Source: Streptococcus sp. Marseille-P6264 (GTDB lineage: Bacteria; Bacillota; Bacilli; Lactobacillales; Streptococcaceae). Taken from it: DNA of 64,000 nt. The stretch spans positions 62,001 to 126,000 of the forward strand of contig NZ_CABPTO010000001.1 in assembly GCF_902460355.1 (NCBI RefSeq), read 5' to 3'. Shown here one piece after another: positions 37,698-49,350 of this stretch. Each line of letters begins with the position of its first letter. Within the stretch, counting starts at the first letter, position 1. The notes beneath the pieces were generated by a model. That model ran no database searches, was not told where the DNA came from, and saw nothing but the letters and a program-made list of their open reading frames with translations. Position numbers and translations under genes: made by a program.

Positions 37698-38465
37698 ATG
37701 AGTATAAAAGTCATTATTGCTGGTTTCAAGGGAAAGATGGGACAAGCAGCCTATAAGATGGTAACAGAAGATTCTGAGTTGGCATTGGCCGGTCTGCTAG
37801 ATCCTTTTACAGATGAAAAGGAAGTAGCGGGAGTTCCAGTTTTCAATACTAAAGAAGAACTTGCTGGTCTTCAGGCGGATGTCTGGATTGACTTTACGAC
37901 TCCCAAAGTGGCTTATGAAAATACTCGCTTCGCTCTTGAGAATGGCTTTGCTCCGGTGGTCGGAACGACTGGTTTCACGCCTGAGCAGATTGAAGATTTG
38001 ACCCAACTATCTCGTCAAAAGCGTCTGGGCGGTTTGATTGCGCCGAATTTTGCTCTAGGAGCGGTTTTACTTATGCAGTTTGCAGCCCAAGCAGCCAAGT
38101 ATTTCCCAGATGTGGAAATTATTGAGCTGCATCATGACAACAAGAAGGATGCACCGAGTGGCACGGCTATCAAAACAGCTGAATTAATCAGTCAAGTTCG
38201 GACAAGCAAGCAGCAGGGAGCGGCTGATGAGGAAGAATCCTTGGCTGGTGCCCGTGGAGCTGACTTTGACGGCATGCGGATTCACTCAGTGCGTTTGCCA
38301 GGCTTGGTCGCTCATCAGGAAGTTATCTTTGGTAGTCAAGGAGAAGGGCTGACTTTGCGGCATGACTCCTATGACCGAGTTTCCTTTATGACTGGAGTAA
38401 ATCTGGGTATCAAAGAAGTAGTCAAGCGCTCTGAATTGGTCTATGGATTGGAACATTTACTATGA
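37698..38465 (+). CDS. dapB: 4-hydroxy-tetrahydrodipicolinate reductase
   Basis: Second step of the lysine/diaminopimelate branch. 255 residues. The cofactor motif [12 protein letters not shown] is at about residues 8-19, and the active-site signature [15 protein letters not shown] includes the catalytic His and Lys. AGAGAGG lies upstream. It overlaps cca by 4 bp, as in other streptococci. Confidence 0.96.
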   Translation: MSIKVIIAGFKGKMGQAAYKMVTEDSELALAGLLDPFTDEKEVAGVPVFNTKEELAGLQADVWIDFTTPKVAYENTRFALENGFAPVVGTTGFTPEQIEDLTQLSRQKRLGGLIAPNFALGAVLLMQFAAQAAKYFPDVEIIELHHDNKKDAPSGTAIKTAELISQVRTSKQQGAADEEESLAGARGADFDGMRIHSVRLPGLVAHQEVIFGSQGEGLTLRHDSYDRVSFMTGVNLGIKEVVKRSELVYGLEHLL

Positions 38466-39667
38466 GATTAGAGAAGATGCCTTCTGAGTTTCAGGAGGCT
38501 TTGCCAGTATTAGAGAAGATTAAAGAGGCTGGTTTTGAGGCTTATTTTGTCGGTGGTTCTGTACGAGACGCTCTGTTGAATCGGCCGATTCACGATGTGG
38601 ATATTGCCAGTTCGGCCTATCCTGAGGAAATCAAAACAATCTTTCCTCGGACTGTTGATGTCGGTATTGAACATGGAACGGTTCTGGTCTTGGAAGGCCA
38701 GGGAGAATACGAAATAACGACCTTTCGGACTGAGGATGTCTATGTGGACTACCGCAGGCCTAGTCAGGTCTCTTTTGTGCGCTCTTTGGAAGAGGATTTG
38801 AAGCGCAGGGATTTTACTATCAATGCTCTTGCTTTAGATCAGAAGGGGGAGATTGTGGACCTCTTTAACGGTTTGGCAGATATGGAAAATCGCACTCTTC
38901 GGGCAGTCGGAGTGGCTGCAGAGCGTTTTAATGAAGATGCCCTCCGCATCATGCGGGGCTTTCGTTTTCAGGCTGGTTTAGACTTTGATTTGGAAGAGTT
39001 GACCTTTCAGGCTATGGCAGACTGTGCGCCGCTTTTGGAGAAGATATCGGTAGAACGGATTTTTATCGAGTTTGACAAGCTCCTGATGGCACCTTTCTGG
39101 CGAAAAGGTCTGGAGAGCCTGATTAAAGCTGCTGCCTACGACTTTCTTCCTGATATGAAAGATTCAGCAGAAGCTTTGCAGGAACTATTAGACAGTTTAG
39201 AAGAAGATTTTCGATTTTCTAGTTCTGAGCAGGCTTGGGCTGCGCTTCTACTGGCTTTGAAAGTAAAAGATGTTCGGAAGTTCTTGAAGCATTGGAAAAC
39301 GTCCAATGACTTTCAAAAGCGAGTGAATCAGCTGGTAGCTGTTTATGAGATTCGGCAGGAACGGAGCCTTTCTAAGCGCGATTGCTATCATTATGACTTT
39401 GATTTGATTCTGCAGGCAGAAAGGTTAAGACAGGCAGCAGGTTTGTCAGTTGAGTTTGAGGCTATTGAGGCTACACATGCTGCTCTGACCATTTATGATA
39501 AACACGAGATTGTAGTGACGGGCAGTCATTTGATTCGAGATTATGGCTTTAACCCCGGACCAGAATTGGGACAAATCCTGACTAAAATTGAATTGGCCAT
39601 TGTCGACGGAGAATTGGCAAATAGCAAGGAAGAGATAATGAACTATATTAAGGAGCAAGTTGGATGA
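38462..39667 (+). CDS. cca: CCA tRNA nucleotidyltransferase
   Basis: Adds or repairs the 3' CCA of tRNAs. 401 residues, class [22 protein letters not shown] holds the catalytic carboxylates, followed by the RRDFTINA motif and the neck region with [12 protein letters not shown]. Starts on the ATGA overlap with dapB and ends on an ATGA overlap with the ABC-F gene. Confidence 0.96.
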   Translation: MRLEKMPSEFQEALPVLEKIKEAGFEAYFVGGSVRDALLNRPIHDVDIASSAYPEEIKTIFPRTVDVGIEHGTVLVLEGQGEYEITTFRTEDVYVDYRRPSQVSFVRSLEEDLKRRDFTINALALDQKGEIVDLFNGLADMENRTLRAVGVAAERFNEDALRIMRGFRFQAGLDFDLEELTFQAMADCAPLLEKISVERIFIEFDKLLMAPFWRKGLESLIKAAAYDFLPDMKDSAEALQELLDSLEEDFRFSSSEQAWAALLLALKVKDVRKFLKHWKTSNDFQKRVNQLVAVYEIRQERSLSKRDCYHYDFDLILQAERLRQAAGLSVEFEAIEATHAALTIYDKHEIVVTGSHLIRDYGFNPGPELGQILTKIELAIVDGELANSKEEIMNYIKEQVG

Positions 39668-41529
39668 GTGACTTTATCGTTGAAAAGCTGAGTAAGTCTG
39701 TCGGGGATAAGACAGTCTTTCAAGAGATTTCTTTTATCATTCACGACTTGGATCGGATTGGACTGATTGGAGTCAATGGGACAGGAAAGACCACCCTTTT
39801 AGATGTCTTGTCTGGCAAATCAGGTTTTGATGGTGATGTCTATCCTTTTTCAGCAAAATCTGACTATAAAATCTCCTATTTGACTCAGGAACCAGACTTC
39901 GATGAAGACAAGACAGTCTTGGATACTGTTTTGTCCAGTGATTTGCGAGAAATGCAGCTCATTCGAGAATATGAACTGCTCATGGCAGCTTATGATGAAG
40001 CTAAGCAAGCTCGTCTGGACAAGGTCATGGCAGAAATGGATTCGCTGCATGCTTGGGAAATTGAAAGTCAGGTAAAAACCGTTCTATCCAAGCTTGGTAT
40101 CTCGGACTTGGCAGCAAAAATCAACCAGCTTTCTGGTGGTCTACGCCGGCGAGTTCAGTTGGCGCAGGTCCTACTTTCAGAAGCGGACTTGCTGCTGCTG
40201 GACGAGCCGACCAACCATCTGGATATTGATACGATTGAGTGGCTGACAAATTTCCTGAAAAATTCAAAGAAGACAGTCCTCTTTATTACTCATGACCGCT
40301 ATTTTTTGGATAATATTTCCACGCGGATTTTTGAATTAGACGGCGGGAGCTTGATTGAGTATCAGGGCAACTATCAGGATTATGTCCGACTCAAGGCTGA
40401 GCAGGATGAGCGCGATGCTGCCCTGCTACACAAGAAACAGCAGCTTTACAAGCAGGAGTTATCTTGGATGCGCCGTCAGCCTCAGGCGCGGGCGACCAAG
40501 CAGCAAGCACGTATCAATCGTTTCCATGACCTTAAAAGTGATTTGGCGGGTCAGACCAATCAGACGGACTTAGAGATGAACTTTGAAACCAGTCGTATTG
40601 GGAAGAAGGTCATCGAGTTTAGAGATGTGGATTTTGCATACGGAGACAAGCAGATTTTGTCGCATTTCAATCTCTTGCTGCAAAATAAAGATCGACTGGG
40701 CATTGTCGGAGATAATGGAGTGGGCAAGTCTACTTTGCTCAATCTAATTGCTGGTCAGTTGCAGCCTCAGTCTGGTCAGGTTATAATTGGTGAAACAGTC
40801 CGAGTGGCTTATTTTTCTCAGCGTATTGAAGGTCTAGATGAGTCCAAGCGGGTCATCAATTACTTGCAGGAAGTAGCAGAAGAAGTTAAGAGTGGTAGCG
40901 GGTCGACATCCATTGCTGAGCTCTTGGAGCAGTTTCTCTTTCCTCGCTCAAGCCACGGCACTTTGATTGAGAAATTGTCTGGTGGAGAAAAGAAGCGGCT
41001 TTACCTGCTCAAGCTTTTATTAGAAAAGCCCAATGTCCTGCTTCTGGACGAGCCGACCAATGATTTGGATATCGCAACTTTAACAGTTCTAGAAAATTTC
41101 CTGCAGGGCTTTGCAGGGCCAGTAATTACAGTTAGCCACGATCGGTATTTCCTCGATAAGGTAGCCAGCAAGATTTTAGCTTTTGAGGATGGTCAGGTCA
41201 AGGAGTTCTTTGGCAACTACACGGACTATCTGGATGAAAAGGCTTTTAGACAATCCAGCGCAGCTATTTCCCAAAAGAAAGAAAAGGAAAAGTCAGTCAA
41301 GGCGCGGGAGCAGAAGAAGCGGATGAGCTACTTTGAAAAGCAAGAGTGGGAGACCATCGAGGCGGATATCGAGAAGCTGGAAGCACGCATCGCCGCCATT
41401 GAGACGGAGATGGAGCAGAACGGCTCAGACTTTACTAAGCTTTCGGAACTCCAGAAGGAGCTGGATGACAAGAATGAGCAGCTTCTTGAAAAGTATGAGC
41501 GCTATGAGTATCTGAGTGAGTTGGAGTAG
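39664..41529 (+). CDS. ABC-F family ATPase, Uup/YfmR-like
   Basis: A 621-residue soluble protein with two ABC domains and no membrane segment. The Walker A motifs are GVNGTGKTT (about 35-43) and GDNGVGKST (about 350), with signatures [12 protein letters not shown] and [12 protein letters not shown] and two LDEPTN Walker B motifs. A linker with the PtIM-like arm separates them and a C-terminal coiled coil (about 545-620) follows, as in Uup. ABC-F proteins act on the ribosome. It overlaps cca by 4 bp. Confidence 0.9.
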   Translation: MSDFIVEKLSKSVGDKTVFQEISFIIHDLDRIGLIGVNGTGKTTLLDVLSGKSGFDGDVYPFSAKSDYKISYLTQEPDFDEDKTVLDTVLSSDLREMQLIREYELLMAAYDEAKQARLDKVMAEMDSLHAWEIESQVKTVLSKLGISDLAAKINQLSGGLRRRVQLAQVLLSEADLLLLDEPTNHLDIDTIEWLTNFLKNSKKTVLFITHDRYFLDNISTRIFELDGGSLIEYQGNYQDYVRLKAEQDERDAALLHKKQQLYKQELSWMRRQPQARATKQQARINRFHDLKSDLAGQTNQTDLEMNFETSRIGKKVIEFRDVDFAYGDKQILSHFNLLLQNKDRLGIVGDNGVGKSTLLNLIAGQLQPQSGQVIIGETVRVAYFSQRIEGLDESKRVINYLQEVAEEVKSGSGSTSIAELLEQFLFPRSSHGTLIEKLSGGEKKRLYLLKLLLEKPNVLLLDEPTNDLDIATLTVLENFLQGFAGPVITVSHDRYFLDKVASKILAFEDGQVKEFFGNYTDYLDEKAFRQSSAAISQKKEKEKSVKAREQKKRMSYFEKQEWETIEADIEKLEARIAAIETEMEQNGSDFTKLSELQKELDDKNEQLLEKYERYEYLSELE

Positions 41530-41575
41530 GATAGTACGTAGTATATTCGTTATGGATACAAGTTTGTGAGGGAAA

Positions 41576-42436
41576 ATGATGGAAATACCGATTTATAGCC
41601 AGCCTAGTCAGGAAATCAAGGATCAGCTTTTTGAGCTGGTTCAAAGTTGTCACGTTACAGATGGGACCTATCGTCTTCCTTATCTGGATAATGCCTATAA
41701 TTTTGATGGGGATATGCCAACCTTTTTTCTGGCAAATTTAGATCATCAAACGGTCGGTTTTTTATCGGTTTATGCGGATGAGCCCGGTCAAGCAGAGGTA
41801 TCTGTCTATATGTTGCCTGACTATCGCAGACAGGGCATAGGGAGCGCTCTTTTGCAGGAATTTTCCAAAATTGCAGAGAAATACGATTTATCCCAAATCG
41901 AATACATCAGTGAAGTCAAGTTTTTAGCAGATCATCCGACCTTTGCTGAGAAGTTTGATTATGATTTGAAAGAAACGGAAATCTGGCTGGAGCAGGCAGC
42001 GGGAAATTTTCCTGAAGAAGAAAAAGACGACGTGGAAGTTTTGCTGGGTAGAAAGGAAATGGTTGCAGATATTGCAGCGTTTCAGTCGCAGATTTTTGAA
42101 ATGCCCATGGATACTGCGCTTCACTATGCCAGTCAAGCACTGGAGAGCCCAGATAGCCTGCTCTATGTCCTGAAAAAAGACGGTCAGATTGTGGCGTCTT
42201 GCTCAGTGGATACAAGTTTTGGAAGTAATCATCTGTTCGCCTTAGCTGTGGATCAAGCCTTTCAGGGACAGGGACTGGGGAGTCACCTAGTCAGGTCTAT
42301 CCTGAATGACCTTTCTGGCCGAAATGGACAAGTCTGTCAAATCGTAGTAGAAGCTCAAAATATTGGTGCCTTAAGACTGTATGAAAGATTAGGCTTTAAA
42401 CGAAAATCGGAAACAGTTTATTTAAAGAGAAAATAG
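41576..42436 (+). CDS. Two-domain GNAT acetyltransferase
   Basis: A 286-residue protein with two GNAT domains. The first acetyl-CoA motif is YRRQGIGSALL (about 86-96) and the second is FQGQGLGSHLV (about 228-238), followed by AQNIGALRLYERLGFKR. The substrate is unknown. The start ATG 41576 is preceded by GTGAGGGAAA. Confidence 0.85.
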   Translation: MMEIPIYSQPSQEIKDQLFELVQSCHVTDGTYRLPYLDNAYNFDGDMPTFFLANLDHQTVGFLSVYADEPGQAEVSVYMLPDYRRQGIGSALLQEFSKIAEKYDLSQIEYISEVKFLADHPTFAEKFDYDLKETEIWLEQAAGNFPEEEKDDVEVLLGRKEMVADIAAFQSQIFEMPMDTALHYASQALESPDSLLYVLKKDGQIVASCSVDTSFGSNHLFALAVDQAFQGQGLGSHLVRSILNDLSGRNGQVCQIVVEAQNIGALRLYERLGFKRKSETVYLKRK

Positions 42437-42485
42437 AAGAATTATCTTTCGAAGAAAAGAGCTTTTAAGGTTAGGAGATCTGTTG

Positions 42486-43400
42486 ATGATAAAGAGAAAA
42501 GAGCCATACTTGGTTCAGGCGGGCTTGGTGCTAGGCCTACTAGCCTTGGGAAATTTAGTCGGTGATGTCAGTCAGTTCTTGCGCTATCTTTTAGCAGGTC
42601 TGGCACTCTTGTTTTTCCTCCATCTAGTGATGGGAATGCTGACGCATACCAAGCAAGTCAAAGAGCAACTAGGTCAAGCGCTAGTGGCCTCGGTCTTCCC
42701 GACCTTTTTTATGCAGGGAATGGTAGCTTCGACTTATCTAGCGAGCTGGACTTTCTTGGGGAATTTTGCCCAAATTAGTGCGCAAGTGCTGTGGTGGCTG
42801 AGCTTTAGCGGGCTGGTTTTCTTGATGGTCTACTATATTCTAGCTTTTGTATTTCCTTTCAAGTGGGAGAATGTCCTTCCTGCTTGGACGGTCTTATTTG
42901 TCGGGATTGGTGTCGCTCCTCTGACAATTGCAGTTCCCCAGCAGTTAGTTTTGGGGCAGCTGGTCTTTTGGTACGGACTTTTAGCGACTATTTTGGTCTT
43001 GCCAATCGTCCTTTATAAAACTTATAAAATCGGCTTAGCAGAGAATGTTCGTCCAAACACGACAACGATTTGTGCGCCTATTTCCTTGATGACAGCGGCT
43101 TATGTGGCGACTTTTCCTCAGCTAAATCCTGTCTTGTTGAGCTTGCTCTTGATTTCAGGACAATGCTTTTATGCCTTTATTTTGTGGCAACTTCCTCGTT
43201 TGCTCAATCGTCCTTTTTCGGCAGGATTTTCTGCCTTTACCTTCCCCTTGGTCATTTCGGCTGTGGCCTTGAAGCAATCTTTAAACGCATTGAATCTTGG
43301 TCTAGCTGGGCAAATTCTGCTTACTTTTGAGGTCTTAATAGCCCTGCTCGTCGTTCTTTATGTCACCTTCTTGTATGCAAAGGATATTTTGGGCAAATGA
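42486..43400 (+). CDS. TDT-family (TehA/SLAC1-like) transporter
   Basis: A 304-residue membrane protein with ten hydrophobic helices. The N-terminal VQAGLVLGLLALGNLV and the repeated helix-hairpin layout match the tellurite-resistance/dicarboxylate transporter (TDT) family as it appears in streptococci. The substrate cannot be told. ATG 42486 has AGGAGA at 42474-42479; TTG 42483 is adjacent. Confidence 0.78.
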   Translation: MIKRKEPYLVQAGLVLGLLALGNLVGDVSQFLRYLLAGLALLFFLHLVMGMLTHTKQVKEQLGQALVASVFPTFFMQGMVASTYLASWTFLGNFAQISAQVLWWLSFSGLVFLMVYYILAFVFPFKWENVLPAWTVLFVGIGVAPLTIAVPQQLVLGQLVFWYGLLATILVLPIVLYKTYKIGLAENVRPNTTTICAPISLMTAAYVATFPQLNPVLLSLLLISGQCFYAFILWQLPRLLNRPFSAGFSAFTFPLVISAVALKQSLNALNLGLAGQILLTFEVLIALLVVLYVTFLYAKDILGK

Positions 43401-43466
43401 GGCAGATTTCGGAGATGTATTTCCAAGAGGAAAGTCACTGCCTACCTTTGAGGAAGGCTGAGTTTA

Positions 43467-43475
43467 TGATATAAT
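43467..43475 (+). promoter_or_regulatory. Extended -10 promoter of the LysR gene
   Basis: TGATATAAT 27 bp before the ATG. Confidence 0.6.
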
Positions 43476-43502
43476 TAGGAGTATTTGTAAAAGGAAAAAG
43501 AT

Positions 43503-44411
43503 ATGAATATTCAACAATTGCGTTATGTAGTGGCCATTGCCAACAGCGGAACCTTCCGTGAAGCAGCAGAAAAAATGTATGTCAGCCAGCCCAGTCTATC
43601 TATCGCGGTGCGAGATTTGGAAAAGGAACTGGGATTTAAGATTTTCCGCCGGACAAGTAGCGGAACCTTTCTGACTCGGCGCGGCATGGAATTTTACGAG
43701 AGAGCTCAGGAATTGGTCAAAGGCTTCGATGTCTTTCAAAATCAGTATGCTAATCCTGAAGAGGAAAAGGATGAATTTTCCATTGCCGGGCAGCACTATG
43801 ACTTTTTGCCGCCTTTGATTACGGAGTTTTCTCAGAAGTATCCAGAATATAAGAATTTCCGGATTTTTGAATCAACGACCGTGCAGATTTTGGACGAAGT
43901 AGCCCAAGGCCACAGCGAGATTGGGATTATTTATCTCAACAATCAGAATAGCAAGGGCATTATGCAGCGGGTGGAGAAGCTCGGCTTGGAGGTCATTGAG
44001 CTAATTCCTTTCCAGACCCACATTTATTTGCGGGAAAATCATCCTCTGACTCAAAAGGAAGAGTTGGTCATGGAGGACTTGGCAGATTTGCCGACGGTTC
44101 GCTTCACTCAGGAAAAGGACGAGTATCTCTATTATTCAGAGAATTTTGTCGATACCAGTGCCAGCTCCCAGATGTTTAATGTAACGGACCGGGCTACGCT
44201 GAATGGGATTTTGGAGCGGACGGATGCTTATGCAACGGGCTCCGGTTTCTTGGACAGCAATAGTGTCAATGGGATCACTGTCATTAAGCTCCGAGACAAT
44301 TTGGATAATCGCATGGTTTATGTCAAGCGGGAAGACGTGGACTTGAGTCAGGTTGGAGAAGCCTTTGTAGCTGTTATGAAAGAATATTTTGCACAGAAAA
44401 GAGAAGTATGA
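43503..44411 (+). CDS. LysR-family regulator, CpsY/MtaR-like
   Basis: A 302-residue LysR-type transcription factor. The N-terminal winged helix ([18 protein letters not shown], then [18 protein letters not shown]) is followed by a CysB-type effector domain. The sequence and the lspA-rluD neighbourhood match the streptococcal CpsY/MtaR-like regulator, whose relatives control methionine uptake, wall or virulence genes. A MET-box-type pair lies upstream of metA in this window (16334-16384); whether this protein binds it is an inference. Confidence 0.88.
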   Translation: MNIQQLRYVVAIANSGTFREAAEKMYVSQPSLSIAVRDLEKELGFKIFRRTSSGTFLTRRGMEFYERAQELVKGFDVFQNQYANPEEEKDEFSIAGQHYDFLPPLITEFSQKYPEYKNFRIFESTTVQILDEVAQGHSEIGIIYLNNQNSKGIMQRVEKLGLEVIELIPFQTHIYLRENHPLTQKEELVMEDLADLPTVRFTQEKDEYLYYSENFVDTSASSQMFNVTDRATLNGILERTDAYATGSGFLDSNSVNGITVIKLRDNLDNRMVYVKREDVDLSQVGEAFVAVMKEYFAQKREV

Positions 44412-44875
44412 AACGAAAGATTACCATTCCTTTTTTAGTTGTTCTTTTGATTGTTCTTGATCAAGCGGTCAAGTATTATATTGTTTCCAATTTTTCCTTG
44501 GGGCAGGTCAGGAAGTTTATTCCTAAGATTGTCAGTTTGACTTACTTGAGAAATACTGGTGCCGCCTTTTCTATCTTGGAAAATCAGCAGTGGTTTTTCG
44601 CCTTGATTACCTGTACCGTGATTGGAGTTGCTGTTTGGTATCTGATTAAAAATATTCAGGGCTCCAAATGGTTGCTGTCCGGACTAATTCTAATTATTGC
44701 TGGTGGTTTGGGCAATTTCATTGACCGGATCCAGCAGGGATTTGTAGTGGATATGTTCCAGTTAGATTTTGTCAATTTTGCTATTTTTAACGTAGCGGAT
44801 ATGTACCTGACTGTTGGAGTAGCGATTTTATTACTGGTAATTTTGAAGGAAGAAACAAATGGAATTGAAAATTGA
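44408..44875 (+). CDS. lspA: Lipoprotein signal peptidase II
   Basis: Membrane aspartyl protease that removes signal peptides from prolipoproteins. 155 residues with four helices. [20 protein letters not shown] and the catalytic motifs [10 protein letters not shown] and [11 protein letters not shown] (two Asp) are intact. It starts on an ATGA overlap with the LysR gene. Lipoprotein substrates in this window include 47879-48523 and AdcAII. Confidence 0.97.
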   Translation: MKRKITIPFLVVLLIVLDQAVKYYIVSNFSLGQVRKFIPKIVSLTYLRNTGAAFSILENQQWFFALITCTVIGVAVWYLIKNIQGSKWLLSGLILIIAGGLGNFIDRIQQGFVVDMFQLDFVNFAIFNVADMYLTVGVAILLLVILKEETNGIEN

Positions 44876-45761
44876 TGCAACTGCCGCAGGCCTGCGTTTG
44901 GACAAGGCAGTGGCTGATCTGACAGAGCTGTCCCGTGGTTTAGCCAATGAGCAGATAAAAAATGGCCAGATTTTGGTCAATGGAGAGACAAAAAAAGCTA
45001 AGTATGCCGTCAAAGAAGGTGATGTCATTTCCTATGAAGTACCTGAGCCAGAAGTGGTTGAGTATGTGGCAGAGGATCTTCCGCTAGAAATCGTCTATCA
45101 GGATGAGGATGTTGCTGTCGTCAACAAGCCGCAAGGCATGGTGGTTCACCCGTCAGCTGGCCATACCAGCGGTACTCTGGTCAATGCTCTCATGTACCAC
45201 ATCAAAGACCTTTCTGGCATCAATGGTGTGTTGCGTCCGGGGATTGTCCATCGCATTGATAAGGACACTTCTGGCCTTTTGATGATTGCCAAGAATGACC
45301 AAGCCCATCTGGCACTTGCAGACGAGCTCAAGGATAAGAAATCCCTGCGAAAATACTGGGCGATTGTGCATGGAAATCTGCCTAATGACCGCGGAGTGAT
45401 TGAGGCACCGATTGGCCGTAGTGAAAAAGATCGCAAGAAACAGGCGGTTACAGCCAAGGGGAAACCCGCTCTGACACGTTTCCAAGTCTTGGAACGTTTT
45501 GGGGAATATACGCTGGTTGAGCTGCAGCTGGAGACGGGGCGGACGCATCAAATCCGTGTCCATATGGCTTATATCGGCCATCCAGTCGCTGGCGATGAGG
45601 TTTATGGACCTCGTAAGACTCTGAAGGGCCATGGTCAATTTTTGCACGCGCGAACACTGGGCTTCACCCATCCTCGGACTGGCGAAGTGCTGGAATTTAC
45701 GGCTGAAGCGCCAGCTATTTTCCTAGAAACTCTTGAAAAACTCAGAAAAGTCCATGACTAA
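44859..45761 (+). CDS. rluD: RluD-like 23S rRNA pseudouridine synthase
   Basis: A 300-residue RluA/RluD-family enzyme. An N-terminal S4 domain (about 10-75) precedes the catalytic motif [12 protein letters not shown] with the essential Asp, and [17 protein letters not shown] follows. It overlaps lspA by 17 bp. The specific target positions are taken from the family. Confidence 0.93.
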   Translation: MELKIDATAAGLRLDKAVADLTELSRGLANEQIKNGQILVNGETKKAKYAVKEGDVISYEVPEPEVVEYVAEDLPLEIVYQDEDVAVVNKPQGMVVHPSAGHTSGTLVNALMYHIKDLSGINGVLRPGIVHRIDKDTSGLLMIAKNDQAHLALADELKDKKSLRKYWAIVHGNLPNDRGVIEAPIGRSEKDRKKQAVTAKGKPALTRFQVLERFGEYTLVELQLETGRTHQIRVHMAYIGHPVAGDEVYGPRKTLKGHGQFLHARTLGFTHPRTGEVLEFTAEAPAIFLETLEKLRKVHD

Positions 45762-45805
45762 TCGTCTCCGTATTTATGAGACTTTAGATAAATGGAAAAT
45801 TAAGT

Positions 45806-45831
45806 CGACTGTCTTGCTTACAGTCGTTTTT
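45806..45831 (+). terminator. Rho-independent terminator after rluD
   Basis: CGACTGT pairs with ACAGTCG, followed by five T. Confidence 0.85.
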
Positions 45832-45846
45832 ATTTTCGACAAATCA

Positions 45847-45855
45847 TGATATAAT
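45847..45855 (+). promoter_or_regulatory. Extended -10 promoter of lepA
   Basis: TGATATAAT 29 bp before the ATG. Confidence 0.6.
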
Positions 45856-45884
45856 AAATAGAATACCCTAAAAGGAAGAGAAAA

Positions 45885-47708
45885 ATGAATTTAGAAGATT
45901 TGAAAAAACGACAGGAGAAGATTCGCAATTTCTCCATCATTGCCCATATCGACCACGGGAAATCAACCTTGGCTGACCGGATTTTGGAGGCGACGGAGAC
46001 GGTTTCCAGTCGGGAAATGCAGGCCCAACTCTTGGACAGCATGGACTTGGAGCGGGAGCGCGGTATCACCATTAAGCTCAATGCTATCGAGCTCAATTAT
46101 ACCGCAAAGGACGGGGAGACCTATATTTTCCATTTGATTGATACTCCGGGACACGTGGACTTTACTTATGAAGTATCGCGGTCGTTAGCAGCCTGTGAAG
46201 GAGCTATTTTGGTCGTTGATGCAGCTCAGGGGATTGAAGCTCAGACCTTGGCTAATGTCTATCTAGCGCTTGACAATGACTTGGAAATCCTGCCGGTTAT
46301 CAATAAGATTGACCTGCCAGCTGCGGATCCAGAACGGGTGCGAGCTGAGATTGAAGATGTGATTGGACTAGATGCTAGCGAAGCCGTATTAGCTTCTGCC
46401 AAGGCTGGTATCGGGATTGAAGATATTCTAGAGCAGATTGTGGAGAAAGTTCCAGCTCCGACTGGAAGTGTAGAAGCACCACTCAAGGCATTAATCTTTG
46501 ACTCAGTCTATGACGCCTATCGTGGGGTAATCCTGCAAGTGCGAGTAATGGACGGTGTGGTCAAGCCGGGAGATACCATTCAGCTCATGAGCAATGGCAA
46601 GACCTTTGATGTAACTGAGGTCGGCATCTTTACGCCCAAGGCCATTGGCCGCGATTTCTTAGCGACAGGGGATGTCGGCTATATCGCAGCCTCTATCAAG
46701 ACTGTACAGGATACCCGGGTCGGAGATACTGTAACCTTGGCTGATAATCCAGCAACAGAACCTCTGCATGGCTACAAGCAGATGAACCCGATGGTTTTTG
46801 CTGGTCTCTATCCTATCGAGTCCAATAAATACAATGACTTACGTGAGGCTCTTGAAAAGCTCCAGCTAAACGATGCCAGCTTGCAGTTTGAGCCAGAAAC
46901 ATCACAGGCGCTAGGATTTGGTTTCCGTTGTGGCTTCTTGGGCTTACTGCACATGGACGTCATTCAGGAGCGTTTGGAGCGTGAGTTTAATATTGATCTG
47001 ATTATGACGGCACCGTCCGTTATCTATAAGGTCAATATGACGGATGGTGCTTCGATTGATGTGTCCAATCCGAGCGAGTTTCCAGACCCAACCAAGATTG
47101 ATTCTATCGAAGAGCCTTATGTCAAGGCGCAGATTATGGTGCCTCAGGAATTTGTCGGAGCAGTGATGGAGTTGGCTCAGCGTAAGCGCGGTGACTTTGT
47201 GACCATGGACTATATCGACGATAATCGGGTCAATGTCATCTATCAGATCCCGCTTGCTGAAATTGTCTTTGACTTCTTTGACAAGCTCAAGTCCTCTACT
47301 CGTGGTTATGCTAGCTTTGACTACGAAATCTCTGAGTATCGCTCGTCCAAGCTGGTGAAGATGGATATTCTCCTTAATGGCGACAAGGTTGATGCTCTTA
47401 GCTTCATTGTTCACAAGGAATTCTCCTATGAGCGTGGTAAGCTGATTGTAGACAAGCTCAAGAAAATCATTCCTCGTCAGCAGTTTGAAGTACCTATTCA
47501 GGCAGCTATTGGTCATAAGATTGTGGCTCGTACTGATATCAAGGCTCTGCGTAAAAATGTCTTGGCCAAGTGTTATGGTGGTGACGTTTCTCGGAAGCGC
47601 AAACTTCTAGAGAAACAAAAAGCCGGTAAAAAACGGATGAAAGCTATCGGATCTGTCGAAGTCCCACAAGAGGCCTTCCTCAGCGTCTTGAGTATGGATG
47701 AGGAATAA
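45885..47708 (+). CDS. lepA: Elongation factor 4 (LepA)
   Basis: Ribosomal GTPase of 607 residues. G1 AHIDHGKST, switch [12 protein letters not shown]3 DTPGHVDF and G4 NKIDLP are intact. EF-G-like domains II, III and V follow, and the LepA-specific C-terminal domain ends in [28 protein letters not shown] precedes the start. Confidence 0.98.
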   Translation: MNLEDLKKRQEKIRNFSIIAHIDHGKSTLADRILEATETVSSREMQAQLLDSMDLERERGITIKLNAIELNYTAKDGETYIFHLIDTPGHVDFTYEVSRSLAACEGAILVVDAAQGIEAQTLANVYLALDNDLEILPVINKIDLPAADPERVRAEIEDVIGLDASEAVLASAKAGIGIEDILEQIVEKVPAPTGSVEAPLKALIFDSVYDAYRGVILQVRVMDGVVKPGDTIQLMSNGKTFDVTEVGIFTPKAIGRDFLATGDVGYIAASIKTVQDTRVGDTVTLADNPATEPLHGYKQMNPMVFAGLYPIESNKYNDLREALEKLQLNDASLQFEPETSQALGFGFRCGFLGLLHMDVIQERLEREFNIDLIMTAPSVIYKVNMTDGASIDVSNPSEFPDPTKIDSIEEPYVKAQIMVPQEFVGAVMELAQRKRGDFVTMDYIDDNRVNVIYQIPLAEIVFDFFDKLKSSTRGYASFDYEISEYRSSKLVKMDILLNGDKVDALSFIVHKEFSYERGKLIVDKLKKIIPRQQFEVPIQAAIGHKIVARTDIKALRKNVLAKCYGGDVSRKRKLLEKQKAGKKRMKAIGSVEVPQEAFLSVLSMDEE

Positions 47709-47878
47709 AGTCGGCTTTAATCGCCTGAGTTCAGTATTACAAAGCGAAGAAAAACAGTAGATCTGTTTCCAAAAATAAGATAGGGAAGTAATCTTGAAAA
47801 GTTGATGTTATCTATAATGTTTCGATAGTATGAAAATCTAGATAGTTCGGGTCCATGTAGTTAAAAAAGGGGGGTATT

Positions 47879-48523
47879 ATGACAAAAAAATATTTTCTTA
47901 GTTTTTTGACAGTTCTGGTTGGTCTGTCTCTGTCCTCTTGTGGCCTTATTAAAAATTATGGTAATCGGAAATCGTCTACTTCTAGTAGTACATCCAGTCA
48001 AGTTTCTCAAAAAGATAGCAGCAAATCTGCTAAAGCTAGTGACAAAGATGTTTCTACTACAACCGAGACCAAGCGCATTGGTTCGGCTGATTACGGCTAT
48101 ATCGATATTCCAAGTAATTGGATCAAGTTCACCGACTTAGATGGTGGCGACAGCGTTCAGTTCACGGATGGCTCAGCTTATAATATCGTTACCATGAATG
48201 GCTATACTAGAGAAAAAGCTCATGTCCAAGATGGGGAAACTTTCAATGCTGAGCTAATTGCCCAGCGACTAGCCTATAGTTGGAATGATAATAAAGATGT
48301 AGAAAAAATGTGGGGAGCAAAATCCACTGTTTCTGGCAATGAAGCTTTCCAACTGAATGTAATTATGAAATCAGGGCAGCTAGTGGTTTCTTGGGTTTTC
48401 CAAAAAGACGACAAAGTATATTTAATCTCTTTTGAAGGTGACCGAGAAACTTTGGCTTCTGTTATTTCCTACATAGAAGAAACATGGAGCCTTGACGAAA
48501 AAGGCCCAACTAACAATCTTTAA
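47879..48523 (+). CDS. Putative lipoprotein, function unknown
   Basis: A 214-residue secreted lipoprotein. The type II signal peptide ends in the lipobox LSSC with Cys21. A roughly 45-residue Ser/Thr/Lys-rich linker follows, then a compact domain (about 65-200; YGYIDIPSNWIKFTDLDG ... ISYIEETW) like small streptococcal lipoprotein domains of unknown role. TATAAT lies at 47813-47818 and a GGGGGG-type site before the ATG. The 170 bp upstream after lepA hold nothing else I can identify. Confidence 0.85.
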   Translation: MTKKYFLSFLTVLVGLSLSSCGLIKNYGNRKSSTSSSTSSQVSQKDSSKSAKASDKDVSTTTETKRIGSADYGYIDIPSNWIKFTDLDGGDSVQFTDGSAYNIVTMNGYTREKAHVQDGETFNAELIAQRLAYSWNDNKDVEKMWGAKSTVSGNEAFQLNVIMKSGQLVVSWVFQKDDKVYLISFEGDRETLASVISYIEETWSLDEKGPTNNL

Positions 48524-48533
48524 AACAAAGTAA

Positions 48534-48717
48534 ATGAGAGTGGGATAGAAATCGGTAATTCGTTAGATTCGATTTCGTCGTCTCACCTCCGCACAGTTGA
48601 GTAGGGCTGTAAAAGCTGATGAAATCAGCGTAGTAGAGCCTACTCAACCACTGCGTCTTGCTCGACAATCCAAAGACAATTGAGAGGCTAGGACTTTTGT
48701 CCCAGTCTCATTTTTTT
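48534..48717 (-). repeat. Intergenic structured repeat, copy 3 (inverted)
   Basis: Inverted copy, beginning GAGAGTGGGATAGAAATCGG and ending in the GGACTTTTGTCCCAGTCTC hairpin followed by seven T. It contains the full middle hairpin. It lies between the lipoprotein and the YkgJ-family gene. Confidence 0.92.
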
Positions 48718-48725
48718 GAAATTTA

Positions 48726-48734
48726 TGATATAAT
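48726..48734 (+). promoter_or_regulatory. Extended -10 promoter of the YkgJ-family gene
   Basis: TGATATAAT 33 bp before the ATG, directly after the repeat's T-run. Confidence 0.55.
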
Positions 48735-48767
48735 GCTAACGAAAATCAACTGATTAGAAAGTAGTTT

Positions 48768-49262
48768 ATGACTCAAGAAATTGACCTTGAAAAATACCAC
48801 CAACTAGCCCTGCAAAAGCAGAAAGAGCACCGAAAATTTTTAGCCAATCTTAAGAAAAAGCCACCAAAAAATCTCGATAAGCTTGCCCAGCAAATCCATG
48901 ATGAGGTCTTTGAGGAAATTGACTGTACAGCCTGCGCCAATTGCTGTAAGACGTTAGGACCAGACTTTAAGGAAGCCGATATTGTCCGTATTGCCAAGTA
49001 TTTCAAGATGAAGCTGCCGGCTTTTGAAGAGGAGTTTCTGCAGGTGGATGAAGACGGCGACAAGGTTTTCAAGGCCATGCCTTGTCCTTTTTTAGGTGGT
49101 GACAATCTCTGCTCAATCTACGATGTCCGTCCCAAGGCCTGCCGAGAGTTCCCTCACACAGACCGCAAGAAGATTCATCAGATTAATCATCTGACAATCA
49201 AAAATACCCTGACCTGCCCAGCGGCCTATCTCTTTGTGGAGAAGCTACAGGATAGGTTGTAA
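48768..49262 (+). CDS. YkgJ-family cysteine-cluster protein
   Basis: A 164-residue protein of the YkgJ/Fe-S or zinc-chelating group. The cluster cysteines are in CTACANCCKTLGPDF (about 48-62), and a later set in MPCPFLGGDNLCSIYDVRPKACREFPH. The metal and function are not established for the family. Confidence 0.88.
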   Translation: MTQEIDLEKYHQLALQKQKEHRKFLANLKKKPPKNLDKLAQQIHDEVFEEIDCTACANCCKTLGPDFKEADIVRIAKYFKMKLPAFEEEFLQVDEDGDKVFKAMPCPFLGGDNLCSIYDVRPKACREFPHTDRKKIHQINHLTIKNTLTCPAAYLFVEKLQDRL

Positions 49263-49350
49263 AATCCCCCTCTAAATCTTGTACAAAAATTCTAGGGCGG
49301 AAGTATCTTATATCTGTTAGACTATAGTTAGGAGGTAAGCAGAAAAGAAT

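Noticed and set aside
46944..47516. 190-codon minus-strand frame
   Set aside because: Antisense to lepA, which is unambiguous.
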